64,000 bases of DNA from Mesosutterella multiformis (GCF_003402575.1 NZ_BGZJ01000001.1:1856099-1920098), one strand, 5' to 3'. Counted from the stretch's first letter, positions 52,818 through 63,762 are shown. Numbers and translations: made by a program. Notes: generated by a model not told the origin, from the sequence alone.

Positions 52818-55067
52818 TTACTTCTGATCTTTCACGCCCGGCTCAGCGGACGGTTCGGGAACCGGAGCTCCTGAAAAGGATGAGTCCGCGACGGTCGGTG
52901 CCCCGGCCGTCGAAATCCGCTCAAGAGGCGCCCCTGCCATCAGAGTCCGGGGAGTCGCGAGCGTCGGGAACCGGATCGTCATGGCACCTGACTTCGCGAC
53001 AGCAATAATTTCCCCGTCTCCGAACACCTTGTGTCTGACATGGTCACCGGGACGCCAGGAGCTGCTTTCAAGCGGTTCCCCTGTAAGGAACTTGTCCTTA
53101 TACATCAGGGCTTCCTTCGCGCTCTCCTCCAACCCCGGTTCAAGCGGGCGTACCAGCTTCACGAGATTCCGGTCAAGCTCAAAAAAGAACCGGCTTGGAT
53201 AACGGAAAGTGCTGGCCTCACTCGTTCCCTGAGAGTGGCAGAGTATCAGAAGATCCTTCGCGCGGGTCATGCCGACATAGCAGACCCGGCGTTCCTCCTC
53301 CATCTCTTCCATGGTGCTCGTGCGGGAACTCGGCATGATACCTTCTGAAAATCCCCAAAGGAACACAACCGGGAACTCAAGCCCCTTTGCCGCGTGAATC
53401 GTCATCAGCTTCATCGCGGGCCCCTTCTGCTCTCCGATATCCTCCGCGAAGACTGAGGCCCGCTGAAGGAATTCCGGGAGCGACGTCGGATCATCCGCGT
53501 CACTCTCGTAGTTCGCGATTGCCTGCCTGAGTTCCGCGAGATTATTGAGACGCTCATCTTCGCCCGAGAGCTGCAGAGAGGCCTCGTACCCCGAGTCCGC
53601 CATGATGAGATTGAAGACATCACTCACCTTGCGGGCGGCAGCGCTCGCGCGCGCCTTCTCAATGACCGCCACATACTCCCGGATCGCCTTCGTGTTGAAA
53701 GGCTTCTCGTCAATGTGGCGCTTCAGTGCCTCGTAGTACGAGATACCTTCCCGCATCGCAAGAACTTTGAGGGCATCCGCTTTCTTCGGGCCGAATCCCC
53801 GCTTGGGAGAATTCACCGTACGAAGGAACGCCGCGTCGTCCCCCCGGGTCAGCATCCGCATGTAGCAGAGCGAGTCCTTCACTTCGCGTCTCGCGTAGAA
53901 AGCGACACCGGACCACACCCGATACGGGATACCGGCTCGGACGAGCGCTTCCTCAACGGCGCGCGAACTTTGTCTCGAGCGGTAGAGCACCGCGAACTCT
54001 TCCCAGCCGCGGCCCGCCTTATGAAGATGGAGGAGCGCCTTGACGAACCAGGCGAGTGACTCTTTCTCAGTCTTTTCGCCGTCAAAAACGACCAGGCTCG
54101 GATTCGCGGGATCCGCGTCACGCCGGATCGGCACGCCTTCCACCGGGAAGCGGTCCCGGTTATGGCGGATCAGCGAGTTTGCCGCGCCGATGATCGCGGG
54201 GAGCGACCGGTAGTTCTGCATCAGCTTGATCGTGCGGCAGTTTTTGTGACTCTTCGGAAACCGGAGCATGATCGCAGGGGAAGACCCCCGCCAGGTGTAG
54301 ATCGTCTGATCCGGATCACCGACCACGAAGAGATTGCCATTCAGTTCGGAAAGAATATTGGCAAGCGCCGCCTGATCGTTACTCACGTCCTGGTACTCAT
54401 CCACCATGACGTACTGAAGCCGTTCCTGCCACTTCTGCTTCACGGACGGAAAGTGGTCCAGGATATAGAAGGCCGCCCAGATGACATCATCAAAGTCGAG
54501 TCCGAAGATCTTCCGCTCAGCCCAAAGGTAGCCGTAGAAAACCTTATCCGAGATATCCGGTGACTGAAGCGCCTTCTCCCGAAGCGACTCAGGGGATGTC
54601 AGCACCAGATCCCGGATGTAATTGGAGTCGTCCTTGAAGTTTCCGATCACATCCATCGCGGCCGAAAACTTCATGAGATTTCCGGGAATCCCAAAGGTTT
54701 CGTATACCTCATTCAGCAGCTCAAGCTCATCCTCTTCATCGATCACGATGAAGTCCTTCGGGATACCGATCACATAGCCCTCGTCCTTCAGGAACCGGAC
54801 GCAGAAGGCGTGGAAGGTACAGATCTGCCCCAGATCGAGATCCCCTGTCATCGCGCGGATCCGGGCCTTCATCTCCTGGGCCGCCTTATTCGTGAAGGTC
54901 ACGCAGAGAATATTCTGCGGATTGATGCCGAGATCGCGCACAAGATAGACATAGCGGCTCGTCAGTGTCCGCGTCTTACCGGCACCGGGACCTGCAATCA
55001 CGCAGACCGCGCCTTCCGTGGTCTCAACGGCGAGGCGCTGCTCGGGGTTCAGTTCAGCTTGCTGCAA
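52818..55067 (-). CDS. UvrD/Rep/PcrA-type superfamily 1 DNA helicase
   Basis: 749 residues. Walker A AGPGAGKTRT at 25-34, motif Ia CVTFTNKAAQEM, Walker B YVMVDEYQDVSN, motif III VVGDPDQTIYTWRGS, motif IV NYRS, motif V MTIHAAKGLEFPVVF and motif VI RRVCYVGMTRAKDLL are all present. The C-terminus has a KOW/Tudor-like element (WRPGDHVRHKVFGDGEIIAV) as in PcrA, then a low-complexity tail. 3'-5' helicase in repair or replication restart. Uninterrupted, in contrast to its neighbours. Confidence 0.93.
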   Translation of the reverse strand: MQQAELNPEQRLAVETTEGAVCVIAGPGAGKTRTLTSRYVYLVRDLGINPQNILCVTFTNKAAQEMKARIRAMTGDLDLGQICTFHAFCVRFLKDEGYVIGIPKDFIVIDEEDELELLNEVYETFGIPGNLMKFSAAMDVIGNFKDDSNYIRDLVLTSPESLREKALQSPDISDKVFYGYLWAERKIFGLDFDDVIWAAFYILDHFPSVKQKWQERLQYVMVDEYQDVSNDQAALANILSELNGNLFVVGDPDQTIYTWRGSSPAIMLRFPKSHKNCRTIKLMQNYRSLPAIIGAANSLIRHNRDRFPVEGVPIRRDADPANPSLVVFDGEKTEKESLAWFVKALLHLHKAGRGWEEFAVLYRSRQSSRAVEEALVRAGIPYRVWSGVAFYARREVKDSLCYMRMLTRGDDAAFLRTVNSPKRGFGPKKADALKVLAMREGISYYEALKRHIDEKPFNTKAIREYVAVIEKARASAAARKVSDVFNLIMADSGYEASLQLSGEDERLNNLAELRQAIANYESDADDPTSLPEFLQRASVFAEDIGEQKGPAMKLMTIHAAKGLEFPVVFLWGFSEGIMPSSRTSTMEEMEEERRVCYVGMTRAKDLLILCHSQGTSEASTFRYPSRFFFELDRNLVKLVRPLEPGLEESAKEALMYKDKFLTGEPLESSSWRPGDHVRHKVFGDGEIIAVAKSGAMTIRFPTLATPRTLMAGAPLERISTAGAPTVADSSFSGAPVPEPSAEPGVKDQK

Positions 55068-55195
55068 AGCGGGAAATTCCTCTGAGGAAAAGATAAGCGG
55101 TCAGGACAGACCGTGTACGGCATCCTGAGTCAGGGCATTGTTCAGATAACCTGTTTATTTTAAAGAGCTCCGGGCGGCTGCCGGAGGTGCGCCTG

Positions 55196-56259
55196 TCAGA
55201 TCTTTTCTTCGTAGCAGAAAAGCTGCGTCACGCGGCCCGTCTCATCCACCTCGGCGCCAAACCTCGGCAGATGGCCGTTAAAAGCCGCTACCCGGGTAAG
55301 GAACGTGCTGAGATGCTTCGCCGGAGCCCCATTGGCGCCGCTCTCATCATCCGCAATGCGGGAGAGGAGCGTCACGGCCTCACTCCAGGGGATACCGGCC
55401 GCGATCAGAAAGGGGACCGCCACGCGAAGAAGCGGCAGCCGGAATTTCGGCGGCAGTGACTTTTCCCCATCCATCAGAGCCCGAAGCTTCTCTTCAGGCG
55501 GCATTTCGCCCTGCTTCGCGAACGCTTCAAGGCGTGAGGCTTTCTCACGCCACTCTGGCGGCACATCGGGCGATGCTTCAATCAGGCCTTTGAAACGGGT
55601 GGACTCTTCAAGGCAAACCCGGCGGAGAGCGGGAAGCAGCCGGTTAGTGAAAAGCACGCTTTTCACTTTGGGGATCGCGTCTGTCATCTGACAAGAGTCT
55701 TCGGGCGGCAGAGCGCTCTTTCGGATCATCTTTCCGTTTTTATCCCAGAAAATCTGAGTCACAGGGTCAGAAGCGTGTTTTGCGAGCACGGCGTTTCCCT
55801 GTTCCGGGGTCGCTTCTGGCGGATAGGCGAATTCAAAATAAGCCCGGTCCGAGTTCTTTCCCCTGTCACCGATCCCGGAGGCTGCACCGAGCTGCCAGGC
55901 GAAGGGAATCCGGATATCGGGAAGTGCGCCCGTGATAGGTGTAAACGCCCCAAGGGATCCTGTCCTCATTGGCTGACAGGTGAAGAGCGTGATAAAACCG
56001 GCAGGATCATCAAACCCAAACGCGATCAGCGCGGGACCGAGCGGTCCCCTGAAAACCGGCTTTGGCTTAACCGTCTTTTTCGGAACCGCGGGCACCGGAC
56101 GTTTCCCGACGCGGACCCGGTCGCGGACGGCCGGTAGCTTTCCGCTTTTGCCGCTCCCTGCACTGCATGGATACCGCGCCTCACCCGACGGATAATGAGA
56201 ATCGCAAGAACCACCGCCAGTACCACGCCCAGGGCGATCCAAAAAAACGTATCTCCCAC
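55196..56259 (-). CDS. Membrane-anchored protein of unknown function (frameshifted as read)
   Basis: A GTG at 56257-56259 with GGAGGGG just upstream opens a frame with one membrane helix (FFWIALGVVLAVVLAILII) and a basic RRVRRG. Near 56150 the reading must change frame to continue as KLPAVRDRVRVGKRPVPAVPKK and a soluble domain of about 300 residues (FGFDDPAGFITLFTCQPMRTGS; AYFEFAYPPEATPEQG). It lies upstream of the helicase gene, 128 bases away, on the same strand. No family recognised. Confidence 0.6.
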
Positions 56260-56514
56260 GATTCCCCTCCTTCCGCCTCCGAATGAGGCTCATAACTGCT
56301 GATATTCCGTCTTATCGGTAGAGTGTCGTATAGTCCGGTTGATTTTTCAAGCAGACCCGTGCCGGCAATTGCCGGACTGGCAATTTTCATTCGCCTCTGC
56401 GCCGGGTAAACCATGGCGAGGAGCCCTCTCTGATGCCGTAGAATAACGGATCTTCAGAGCGCTTCCCCGGATGGATGCCGGGCGGCTCCAATTCCCCGGA
56501 ATGTCTTCACTGTT

Positions 56515-57531
56515 ATGTCTGTTATCACCTCTATCCCCAAAGCTTTCCCAGACGTAAATTCGTGCATCGTCTATACGTTTGACAAACGTTTTGTCCCGTA
56601 TTTCTCGGTAGCTTTGCAGTCGCTGATTGACCAGGCATCCGGGAAAAACGAGATGTCCTTTGCTTCCATGTCGATTTGCCAGCAGAGAGTGAAGAGGAAC
56701 TTCGCCGACAGTGTCCTCAGAATATTTCATTACGCTTTATCAACGTAGCTGAAGCAGTAAGCGCTTACTTTCCCGGGAACAGTTTTCGGGGAAAAGGCAA
56801 CTGGCCTATCGCGACCTACTATCGGATGCTGATTCCCACACTCTGCCAGGAGTACCAGACTGTTCTCTATCTGGACGCTGACACAATCGTGGCTGGAGAC
56901 ATTGATCCTCTCCTTCAGCCGCGCAGGGAGATGAGCCCGCGGCCTGTGTGCCTGAAAGCCTGACTTTCTCACGTTCCTATGGGAAAAACGACATTGACCG
57001 ACAGAATGCCACTCTGCATCTGAAATACCCGGAAAAGTATTTCAATGCCGGCATGGTGGTTTTTTATCCCCGAAATATCGACGCGAAGGCGTTTAACGCA
57101 GAGGTTTCTGACACACTGGCGCACAGAAACCTCCCAATGCTGGATCAGGACTGCCTCAATATCATTCTGAACACCCGGGTTCGGATGCTCGATATCCGCT
57201 ATAACCTCACGGTGCACACCTGGCCGAAGCTCCCCCCGCTGATCGGTGACCGGACTCTGAGACGCACGATTGAGTCCGCGCTTCAGTCTCCTGTTGTCAT
57301 TCACTACACCACCGCGGAAAAGCCCTGGCGCTCCAAACTCTATCCTATCACGACAAGTGGTGGAAAGCTGCCAAGGAAACGCCTTTCTATGAAAAGCTTC
57401 GCGCGGCCGCGAATGTTCATCACCGGGATGATCTGCTGAAGTTCTGCTACCACTGTCTGCTGTCCCCTATCTCTAAAAGCCATCGGGAGTCAGCCGCCAA
57501 GTACGGTTACCGGTTCTTCTCCCGCTTCTGA
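56515..57531 (+). pseudogene. Family 8 glycosyltransferase, three or more frameshifts
   Basis: Pieces in successive frames: SCIVYTFDKRFVPYFSVALQSLIDQA; NWPIATYYRMLIPTLCQEYQTVLYLDADTIVAGDI with the DxD motif; YFNAGMVVFYPRNI and MLDQDCLNIIL; and LYPYHDKWWKAAKETPFYEK to a stop at 57529-57531. The order is that of GT8 (LgtC/RfaJ-like) LPS galactosyl or glucosyl transferases. Frame changes lie near 56740, 56930 and 57345. Likely a real gene with sequence errors. Confidence 0.8.
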
Positions 57532-57737
57532 CCTGAAACGGAGAAGAAATAATCCGAAGGAATTAAATTCCTACTTCATGCGGCCATCCCGCATCTAAAG
57601 GATTTATTTGGCGATTTTGATGAAGCGCATACCTCATCCCCTAAAATGGGGCGATAGTGGTAATAGCCTCCTCGTATTGCGGTCTGAATCTCCGGGGCGG
57701 CCAATCCGCTTTTGTCTTCTCTAACAGGGTCTCTTCC

Positions 57738-58587
57738 GTGCTCAGGTCGCCAGCAGACACAATTCAGCTATCGAACGGCGTCAGAATGCCCTGCCTCGGA
57801 ATTGGTTCGTGGCAGGTCCGGAGGGCAACGCGCTCCTCAATTCGCTTAGCGACGCTATTCATGCCGGCTATCGTCTGATCGACACCGCGTCGATCTATGG
57901 GAACGAGCGTGCCGTAGGCATCGCCATGCGGAATTCCGGTGTTCCCCGGAGTGACTTTTTTCTGGTCGACAAAGTCTGGAACGCGGACCGGGGGTACGAG
58001 AAAACGCTGGAGGCCTTCAGGAAAAGCACGGCGCTTCTCGGCACCTCTTACCTCGACCTCTACATGATTCACTGGCCCGCGACGCATGAAGAGCCGATTA
58101 CCTGCCAGGCGATCAACGCGGGAACGTGGCGGGCGCTTGAGAAGCTGTACCGCGACGGATCTGTGCGCGCGATCGGTGTCAGCAACTTCCTCCCACACCA
58201 TCTTGTGCCGCTCCTTGCCCGCGCGGAAATCACGCCGATGGTGAATTCACTTGAATTTCATCCCGGCTACCCGCAGTTCCAGGCGCTTCGCTTTTCGCAC
58301 GAACACGGCATGAAGGTGCTGGGCTGGGCACCGCTCGGGCGCGGCGCGCTGATGGAGGATCCGTCCTTCAGAGCATCGCCGCGAAGCACGGCAAGACGGT
58401 TCCGCAGGTTGCCCTTCGCTGGGCGCTTGAGCACGGGGTGGTGCCAGTTCCGAAGAGCACATCGAAAGCCCATATCGAGGAAAATGCCTCGATCTTTGAC
58501 TTCACGCTGCGCTGGACGAAATGCGCGCGATCGACAGACTGCCGCTCACGGCTTCACGGGGCTAGACCCGATACCGTGAATTACTGA
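57738..58587 (+). pseudogene. Aldo/keto reductase, frameshifted
   Basis: LSNGVRMPCLGIGSWQV, then after a shift near 57820: HAGYRLIDTASIYGNERAVG, DFFLVDKVWNADRGYEKTLEAFRKSTALLGTSYLDLYMIHWP, AIGVSNF, PMVNSLEFHPGYPQ. After another shift near 58366: AAKHGKTVPQVALRWALEHGVVPVPKS, ending PDTVNY at 58587. The catalytic Asp, Tyr, Lys, His set is present (Lys in VDKVW, His in IHWP). It resembles 2,5-diketo-gluconate reductases. A terminator follows. Confidence 0.82.
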
Positions 58588-58608
58588 ACGCGGCCACAGA
58601 GGTCCCCG

Positions 58609-58648
58609 AAGCCCGGTTTCTGAACAAATACCTGTTCAGACCGGGCTT
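58609..58648 (+). terminator. Terminator after the aldo/keto reductase
   Basis: AAGCCCGGT-CTGAAC / GTTCAG-ACCGGGCTT stem followed by TTTC. Confidence 0.82.
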
Positions 58649-58692
58649 TTCTGCGTATTTCCGGCCACAAAAACAACTCAGGGAAAACATAA

Positions 58693-58714
58693 ACTAAAGT
58701 ACTAGGACTTTAGT
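58693..58714. promoter_or_regulatory. Operator-like dyad upstream of the flavocytochrome gene
   Basis: ACTAAAG (58693-58699) and CTTTAGT (58708-58714) are exact inverted copies around eight bases. A related TAGGAC-AAAGT arrangement occurs again about 25 bases downstream (58725-58736). Position 85 bases before the reductase start suggests a regulator site. Confidence 0.6.
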
Positions 58715-58799
58715 CTTGATTTTTAGGACCAAAGTGCTATATTTCCATCATCGGTTGGACGTACGCAGCCAGCCGCTCATCATTTTCTGGAGAGAAATC

Positions 58800-60331
58800 A
58801 TGGGTTCTATGGAAACTAGCCGCAGAAATCTTCTGAAAGCCGGCACCGCCGCTGCCGCAGCCGTTGCCGCTGCGCCGCTCACGGCTCAGGCCGCTGTTTC
58901 GGCTGAAAACACCAAGTTTGATGCACGTATGACGTCGTGGTCGTGGCTCCGGTTTCGCCGGCATGGCCTGCGCTTATAAGGCTGCCAAGGCAGGCCTTTC
59001 CGTTCTCATGATTGAGAAGATGGGCGTCTTCGGCGGCAACTCCGCGATCTGCGGCGGCAACATGGCCTGCCCGGTGAATCCGGTTCAGAAGGCTCAGGGC
59101 ATCAAGGACTCCCGCGAGCTCTTCATCAAGGACTGCCTGAAGGATGGCTCGGCATCAACCACACCGAACTGCTGAACGTTCTCGTTGACCGCTGCAACGA
59201 CACGGTGAAGTTTGTTCAGGACTGCGGCGCTGAATTGTGCCGAACAAGATGCTGTTTGAAGGCGGCCACTCGGTCCGCGTTCCTATGAAATCAAGGCTGG
59301 TTCCGGCTCCGGGTACATCGTCCGATGTATGAAACCCTCTCGAGCTGAAGAACGTTAGATGCAGGCCGCACGAAGTTTGACGACTTCGTGATGAATAAGG
59401 ACGGCCGCGTGGTGGGTGTTGTCTGCCGCGAAGGCTATCGCTTCAACCGCAATCTCGCGAGCGATGACGTCGAGAATAGACCGGCAAGCGTAAGGTCTAC
59501 GGCGCCCGCCGCGCTGTGATGCTCGCGGCTGGCGGTTTCTCCCGCGACATCTGGTTCCGTCAGGTCCAGGATCCGCGCGTTGTGCCGTCCACTGACTCCA
59601 CGAACCAGCGGGCGCCACTGCCGGCGTGCTCCTGAAGGCTCTCGAAATCGGCGCTACCCGCTTCAGATCTCCTGGCTGCAGTTCCTCCCCTATTGCAACC
59701 CGCATGAGGACGGCTTCGGCGTGACGGTGAATTCACGAACCACGCCTGCATGGACTCGGCATGGTGGTGAATAAGAAGACCGGCAAGCGCTTCATGGATG
59801 AACACGCCGGCCGCAAGATCAAGAGCGACGCGGAACTCGAAGTGATCGGCACGGATAAGAACTACCCGATCGCCATCTGCGACGACGCTATCGTTCACGC
59901 GATCAACCCGTCCTTCGTGAAGGCTCCGCTCGCCGCGAAGACCGTCTTTGTCGCTCAGACGCTGCCTGAACTCGCTGATCACTTCGGCATCAAGAAGGAT
60001 GCGTTCCTTGAGGAAGTGAAGCGCTTCAATGGCTTCGTGAAGGATGGTGAGGATAAGGACTTCCACCGTATTCTGAGTTCAACAACGGCCTCAACATCTC
60101 GAAGCCCCGTTCTACGGCGTTGAAGTGGCTCCGAGATCCATCACACGATGGGCGGCCTCCTGATCAACACCAAGGCTCAGGTGATCAGCTCGAAGACCCA
60201 CAGCCGATTCCGGGCCTCTACGCCGGCGGCGAATCACGGGCGGTTGTCCATGGCGCATCCGCCTCGGAACGGTCGCTGTGCTTGACGCTCTGACCTTCGG
60301 TATGGTCGCGGGCGAAAACATCGCGAAGTAA
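58800..60331 (+). pseudogene. Tat-exported flavocytochrome-c/fumarate-reductase-like flavoprotein, many frameshifts
   Basis: Tat signal SRRNLLKAG with Ala core to AQA. With frames corrected: YDVVVVGSGFAGMACAYKAAKAGLSVLMIEKMGVFGGNSAICGGNM (FAD turn), RRAVMLAAGGFS, MVVNKKTGKRFMDEHAGRK, FGIKKDAFLEEVKRFN, HHTMGGLLINTKAQ, and LDALTFGMVAGENIAK to the stop at 60329-60331. This is the FrdA/IfcA/urocanate-reductase type: periplasmic, reducing fumarate-like enoates. No haem-binding CxxCH is seen. At least eight single-base losses interrupt it, often in short G or C runs, suggesting sequencing error. RBS GGAGA before the ATG. Confidence 0.85.
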
Positions 60332-60384
60332 CAGTCTCTCCTCGCTGCGGCTCCCCGCCCTCTCCCGGGCTGGAAGAATGCAGC

Positions 60385-60416
60385 CGCCCCCGGATTCCAA
60401 AAGGAATCCGGGGGCG
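60385..60416 (+). terminator. Terminator of the flavocytochrome gene
   Basis: A 14-bp perfect stem (CGCCCCCGGATTCC paired with GGAATCCGGGGGCG, loop AAAA) followed by TTTGTTTTC. Confidence 0.9.
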
Positions 60417-60486
60417 TTTGTTTTCTCTGATATCGGACCTCCTGCACAGATCAGGCGGCAGATCGGTTTCAGATCGTAAACGCCGG

Positions 60487-61621
60487 TCATCTGACCCGCC
60501 TCTGGACCTGCCAGTCAGGAAGCGAGAAAATGCCGACCGTGTGATCCTCTGTCCCGCGTCTTCCTTCGTCCGCTTCACCGCGATCCGGACTGGTTTTTAT
60601 CCTGGATGTCCTTCGGATCACCGGGAAAATCGTCCCATCGCTCCCTTGAGCGGGCTGCAGAAGTTTTCCGTTCAGCGCGAGCGCGAGCTGCCCGGCAGAG
60701 TTCCCGAGGTCGAGCATCAGCGTGCCGCCTCAGGCACCGGAGGGAAGTCCGATCGATCCGCCTCGGTGCTGTAGAGAAGCGGGCCTTCGCCGGCAGAGGA
60801 GTCCCAGTCCTGAGAGGCTGAAGCAGCGCATCAGGCTCTTCCCCGCTTCACCACCATCCCTCTTCTGACGCCGCGGGGAAACGCTCGGGTGTATCGCGGC
60901 CGTCACCTCAATCACCGCGGGACGCGTGATCTTCGCCATCAGAACGGGACCAATCGCGGAACCGGAGTTCAAGCGTTTCTTCCGTGAGAGCCCTGATCGA
61001 TTTCGCGGGGAACGGGAGTCTCAGAATCCCGTCCCAGCCCGGCTCATCCGGTGAAAGCTCGATCTGCCAGACTTCACGCCCGGATGACAGATCAAGCGAC
61101 ACACCCTTTTCAACCCGGGTGATCGCCGTTTCCGAAAAGAATCCCGGGCGCCGCATGCGAAGTGACGGAATCCCCTTCTGAAGCAGATCCGCGTTGATCT
61201 CATCCCAGGGATCGGCGCGGCTCGTGTACTGCTCCACCCGGGCGATCTCGGATCGGACGGTGAACGAGTTCCGTCCCTCCGCATTCCGGATCGCGGAAGA
61301 GCCGGAAAGTCTGGGACCCGAAGCCGCAATCGCACCGCCGAAAATCACGAAATTAAGAAGCAGATCGAGAGTCGGCGCGCTGTAGCCCCGGATTTCAGAA
61401 AGAATCAGGGCGTCAGTGAGGCAGCCGCCGGCGGACAGCCGGTTTCCGGCAAGCTCTCCCGCCTCCAGATCCTCGAGCGGACGGCAGACAGGAATCGCGC
61501 CGAGGTTTCTTGCCGCCTCGCTCCAGACACCGGCCATTTCGACACTCCGGTCGGATTCGGGGTCGAAAATAACGAGGCAGTCGCAGTACGGAGTGCCCTG
61601 AAGAGTCTTTGCCGCGTCCAT
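60487..61621 (-). pseudogene. Unrecognised cytosolic protein, frameshifted
   Basis: ATG at 61619-61621 with AAGGAG upstream. The first 235 residues are clean: CDCLVIFDPESDRSVEMAGVWSEAARNLGAIPVCRPLEDLEAG, LDLLLNFVIFGGAIAASGP, EIARVEQYTSRADPWDEINADL, then strand-rich segments. After about 60960 the frame changes at least twice (VLMAKITRPAVIEVTAAI; LGNSAGQLALALNGKLLQPA; IFSLPDWQVQRRVR to a stop near 60487). I do not recognise a family. No signal peptide or membrane helix. Confidence 0.5.
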
Positions 61622-61826
61622 CACTTGCTCCTTATTCCTGGCGTCTGAGGAAGAGGGGGAATCTGCCTCACGTTTTTTCTGCAACGCCGTATGCTTAGAG
61701 TTATCAGTAAACCTGCGCCGCGAAGGAATACTCCATCGGCGCGCCGGTTGCATTATAGGGGAGAGTCTGTCGGTTCCTGACCCTCAGCTTTTTCTCCTCT
61801 TTTTATCTCTCTAAGGAGCTGCATTT

Positions 61827-62227
61827 ATGGCTGATATCGTTGCCCGTTACGTTGGAAACAAGCGTGTTGAAGCGGAAAATCCCCGCTCTGGCGGCCGTCT
61901 GACTTTTGATCAGGGGAAACCTGACGGGCTCGGCGAATCCTATGACCCGGTGGAGGGACTGCTCGGTGCCGCGGGCTGCACGCTTACGATGATTGCCTAC
62001 GCGGCTGAAGCGAACGGCGCTGATGCGAAGGGTGCCACCGCTGAGTGCGACTGCACAATGGCGGAACGTCCCCATCGCATTGCCTCCATTACGCTCACGA
62101 TCCGCATGCCGCAGGCTGAATACACGGATAGCCAGAAGAAAGTGATTCAGAAGTACGCGATGCCTGCCCGGTCGGTCTCGCCCTTTCCGATAAGATCGAT
62201 AAGAAGGTCGAAATCCTCTGGCCGTAA
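61827..62227 (+). CDS. OsmC-family peroxide-reducing protein (frameshift near C-terminus)
   Basis: MADIVARYVGNKRVEAENPRSGGRLTFDQG, then GLLGAAGCTLTMIAYAAEANG with the first Cys at about residue 51, a Ser/Thr-rich OsmC core, and KYA. A frame change near 62163 restores ACPVGLALSDKIDKKVEILWP with the second Cys and a stop at 62225-62227; as read the frame runs to 62237 without that Cys. OsmC/YhfA-type thiol protein acting on organic hydroperoxides. RBS AAGGAG. Confidence 0.83.
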
Positions 62228-62270
62228 CACGGTCTGAATCTGCCGCGGCATCTGCCAGGATGCTGCTGAG

Positions 62271-62302
62271 AAGCGCAGGGATGTGATCCCTGCGCTTTTT
62301 TG
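62271..62302 (+). terminator. Terminator after the OsmC gene
   Basis: AAGCGCAGGG/CCCTGCGCTT stem with a 7-base loop and a T-run. Confidence 0.88.
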
Positions 62303-62407
62303 CTATCCGCCGCCAGTCTCACCGGGCATAAAATCATTACTGTAGACAGATTTTCCGCGCGGTTAAGCGCCCGGCGCTTAACTGCGTCTCTCAAAGGATA
62401 TTGAATC

Positions 62408-62785
62408 TTGCTGCTCTCCATTCTTGTGATCGGTTTCGGTGCCGGGTGCGGCGCCGTTCTCCGCTGGGCGCTCGGGCTCTGGCTGAACAGCCTCTTCCCT
62501 GCCATCCCGCCGGGAACACTCGCTGCGACCTGATCGGCGGCTACGTGATCGGCGCGCTATCGTTCTTCGCAGCGCTTCCTGAACTGTCACCCGAGTGGAG
62601 GCTGCTCGTCGTCACGGGGTTCTGCGGGTCTCACCACGTTTTCCACGTTTTCCGCTGAAACCGTGACTCTCCTCACGCGGGGCGAATTCACGCTCGCCGC
62701 GATGGAGGTCTGCGTTCATGTCGGCGGATCCCTTATCGCCACGCTGGCCGGCATGGGCACCATTGCCATGCTTCGTCACCTTTAA
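62408..62785 (+). pseudogene. crcB: Fluoride channel CrcB/Fluc, two frameshifts as read
   Basis: TTG start at 62408 after [33 protein letters not shown] is the CrcB N-terminus (GAxxGAxxRY-like); [43 protein letters not shown] (family motif) and a last helix follow. Shifts near 62520 and 62630 break it; corrected it is about 126 residues, the normal length, with four helices. Exports fluoride as a dual-topology dimer. Coupled to a DUF190 gene. Confidence 0.83.
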
Positions 62786-62799
62786 AGAAGGAGCTGTCC

Positions 62800-63111
62800 A
62801 TGCAGAAGGGATATCAGATTTCGTTTTTCACTGAGCAGAGCAGAAGAAAGGACGGCCGTCCCATGGGGAACTGGATTCTCGAAACCGCGAAGAGTCTCGG
62901 GATTCCGGGGGCAACCCTTTTCCCGGCTGCGGAAGGCTATGGCCGGGACGGATGGCTTAAAAGCGCGTCTTTCTTTGAGTCCGGCGAGCAGAGCGTCGAA
63001 GTCCGCGTGGCCGTTACAGAAGCGGACGCGGAACGCCTGATCGAGCGGATCCGGTCTGAAAATCTCGGTGTTTTCTGTGTGAAAACACCGATCGAATTCG
63101 GAATTTTGTAA
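62800..63111 (+). CDS. DUF190-family protein
   Basis: 103 residues. GYQISFFTEQSRRKDGRPMGNWILETAKSLGIPGATLFPAAEGYG and a beta-alpha-beta C-terminal half match DUF190, a PII-like family often found beside crcB. It starts 15 bases after crcB with AAGGAG as RBS. Probably a small regulator of the fluoride channel; this is inferred from gene pairing. No frameshift here. Confidence 0.87.
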   Translation: MQKGYQISFFTEQSRRKDGRPMGNWILETAKSLGIPGATLFPAAEGYGRDGWLKSASFFESGEQSVEVRVAVTEADAERLIERIRSENLGVFCVKTPIEFGIL

Positions 63112-63152
63112 CAAATATCTCTATCAGTACTTTAAATAGGAACGAAAAGGCT

Positions 63153-63174
63153 CCCACAGGCTGTGGGTTTTCCC
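63153..63174 (+). terminator. Terminator after the DUF190 gene
   Basis: CCCAC/GTGGG stem (perfect over CCCACAG/CTGTGGG) followed by TTTT. Confidence 0.65.
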
Positions 63175-63232
63175 GTAAAATATCGCCCTCACCTTTCATT
63201 TTTTGGACTTTTTACCCTATATCGACTGACTG

Positions 63233-63762
63233 ATGATCACTGCTCTTCTCGCGCACCCCTATCCCCGTTTCTCTGTAATCAGCATCCCGCTGCTTGAGGG
63301 ATTGAAAGAACAATTCCCTCAAATGGATATCCGGGCGCTTTATGACCTTTACCCTGACAGTTCAATAGATCTGTGGGAAGAGAGGAAAGCAGTCGCTCAT
63401 TCGTCCCTTATCCTCGTCGTACACCCGGTCTTCTGGTACAGCGTGCCCGCGCTTCTGAAGAAGTGGTTCGATGAAGTGCTCGCTTATGGCTTTGCCTATG
63501 GAAACGGAGGCGATGCCGTAAAGGGAAAAGGGGTCCTCTGGATTCCGTCACTCGGCACCGGGTACCGCGACGGCGAATTCCCGGGGGAAGTGGAAATCTC
63601 CGAAGTTGAGGCCCGATCCGCCGCATGTGGACCTTCTGCGGCGCGAAGTGGCTCGATCCCGAGATTATCGATTCCCGGCAGCCGCTCACCCCCGAGCAGT
63701 TCTCTTCAATCATCGATTCGCTCGCTGACCGCATCGCTGACTGGGAGTCCTACCATGTTTGA
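63233..63762 (+). CDS. KefF/KefG-like NAD(P)H oxidoreductase (frameshift as read)
   Basis: ALLAHPYPRFSVISIPLLEGL, IRALYDLYPD, LILVVHPVFWYSVPALLKKWFDEVLAYGFAYG and SLGTGYRDG are characteristic of the flavodoxin-like Kef ancillary family. A frame change near 63615 restores MWTFCGAKWLDPEIIDSRQPLTPEQF and a stop at 63760-63762; uncorrected, the frame runs on to 63868. It activates the adjacent K+ efflux system in response to glutathione adducts. It overlaps the next gene by 8 bases. Confidence 0.82.

Noticed and set aside
62228..62407. Fluoride riboswitch upstream of crcB
   Set aside because: I could not find the conserved GGNGAUGG-type core or the pseudoknot; the region holds the OsmC terminator and little else.
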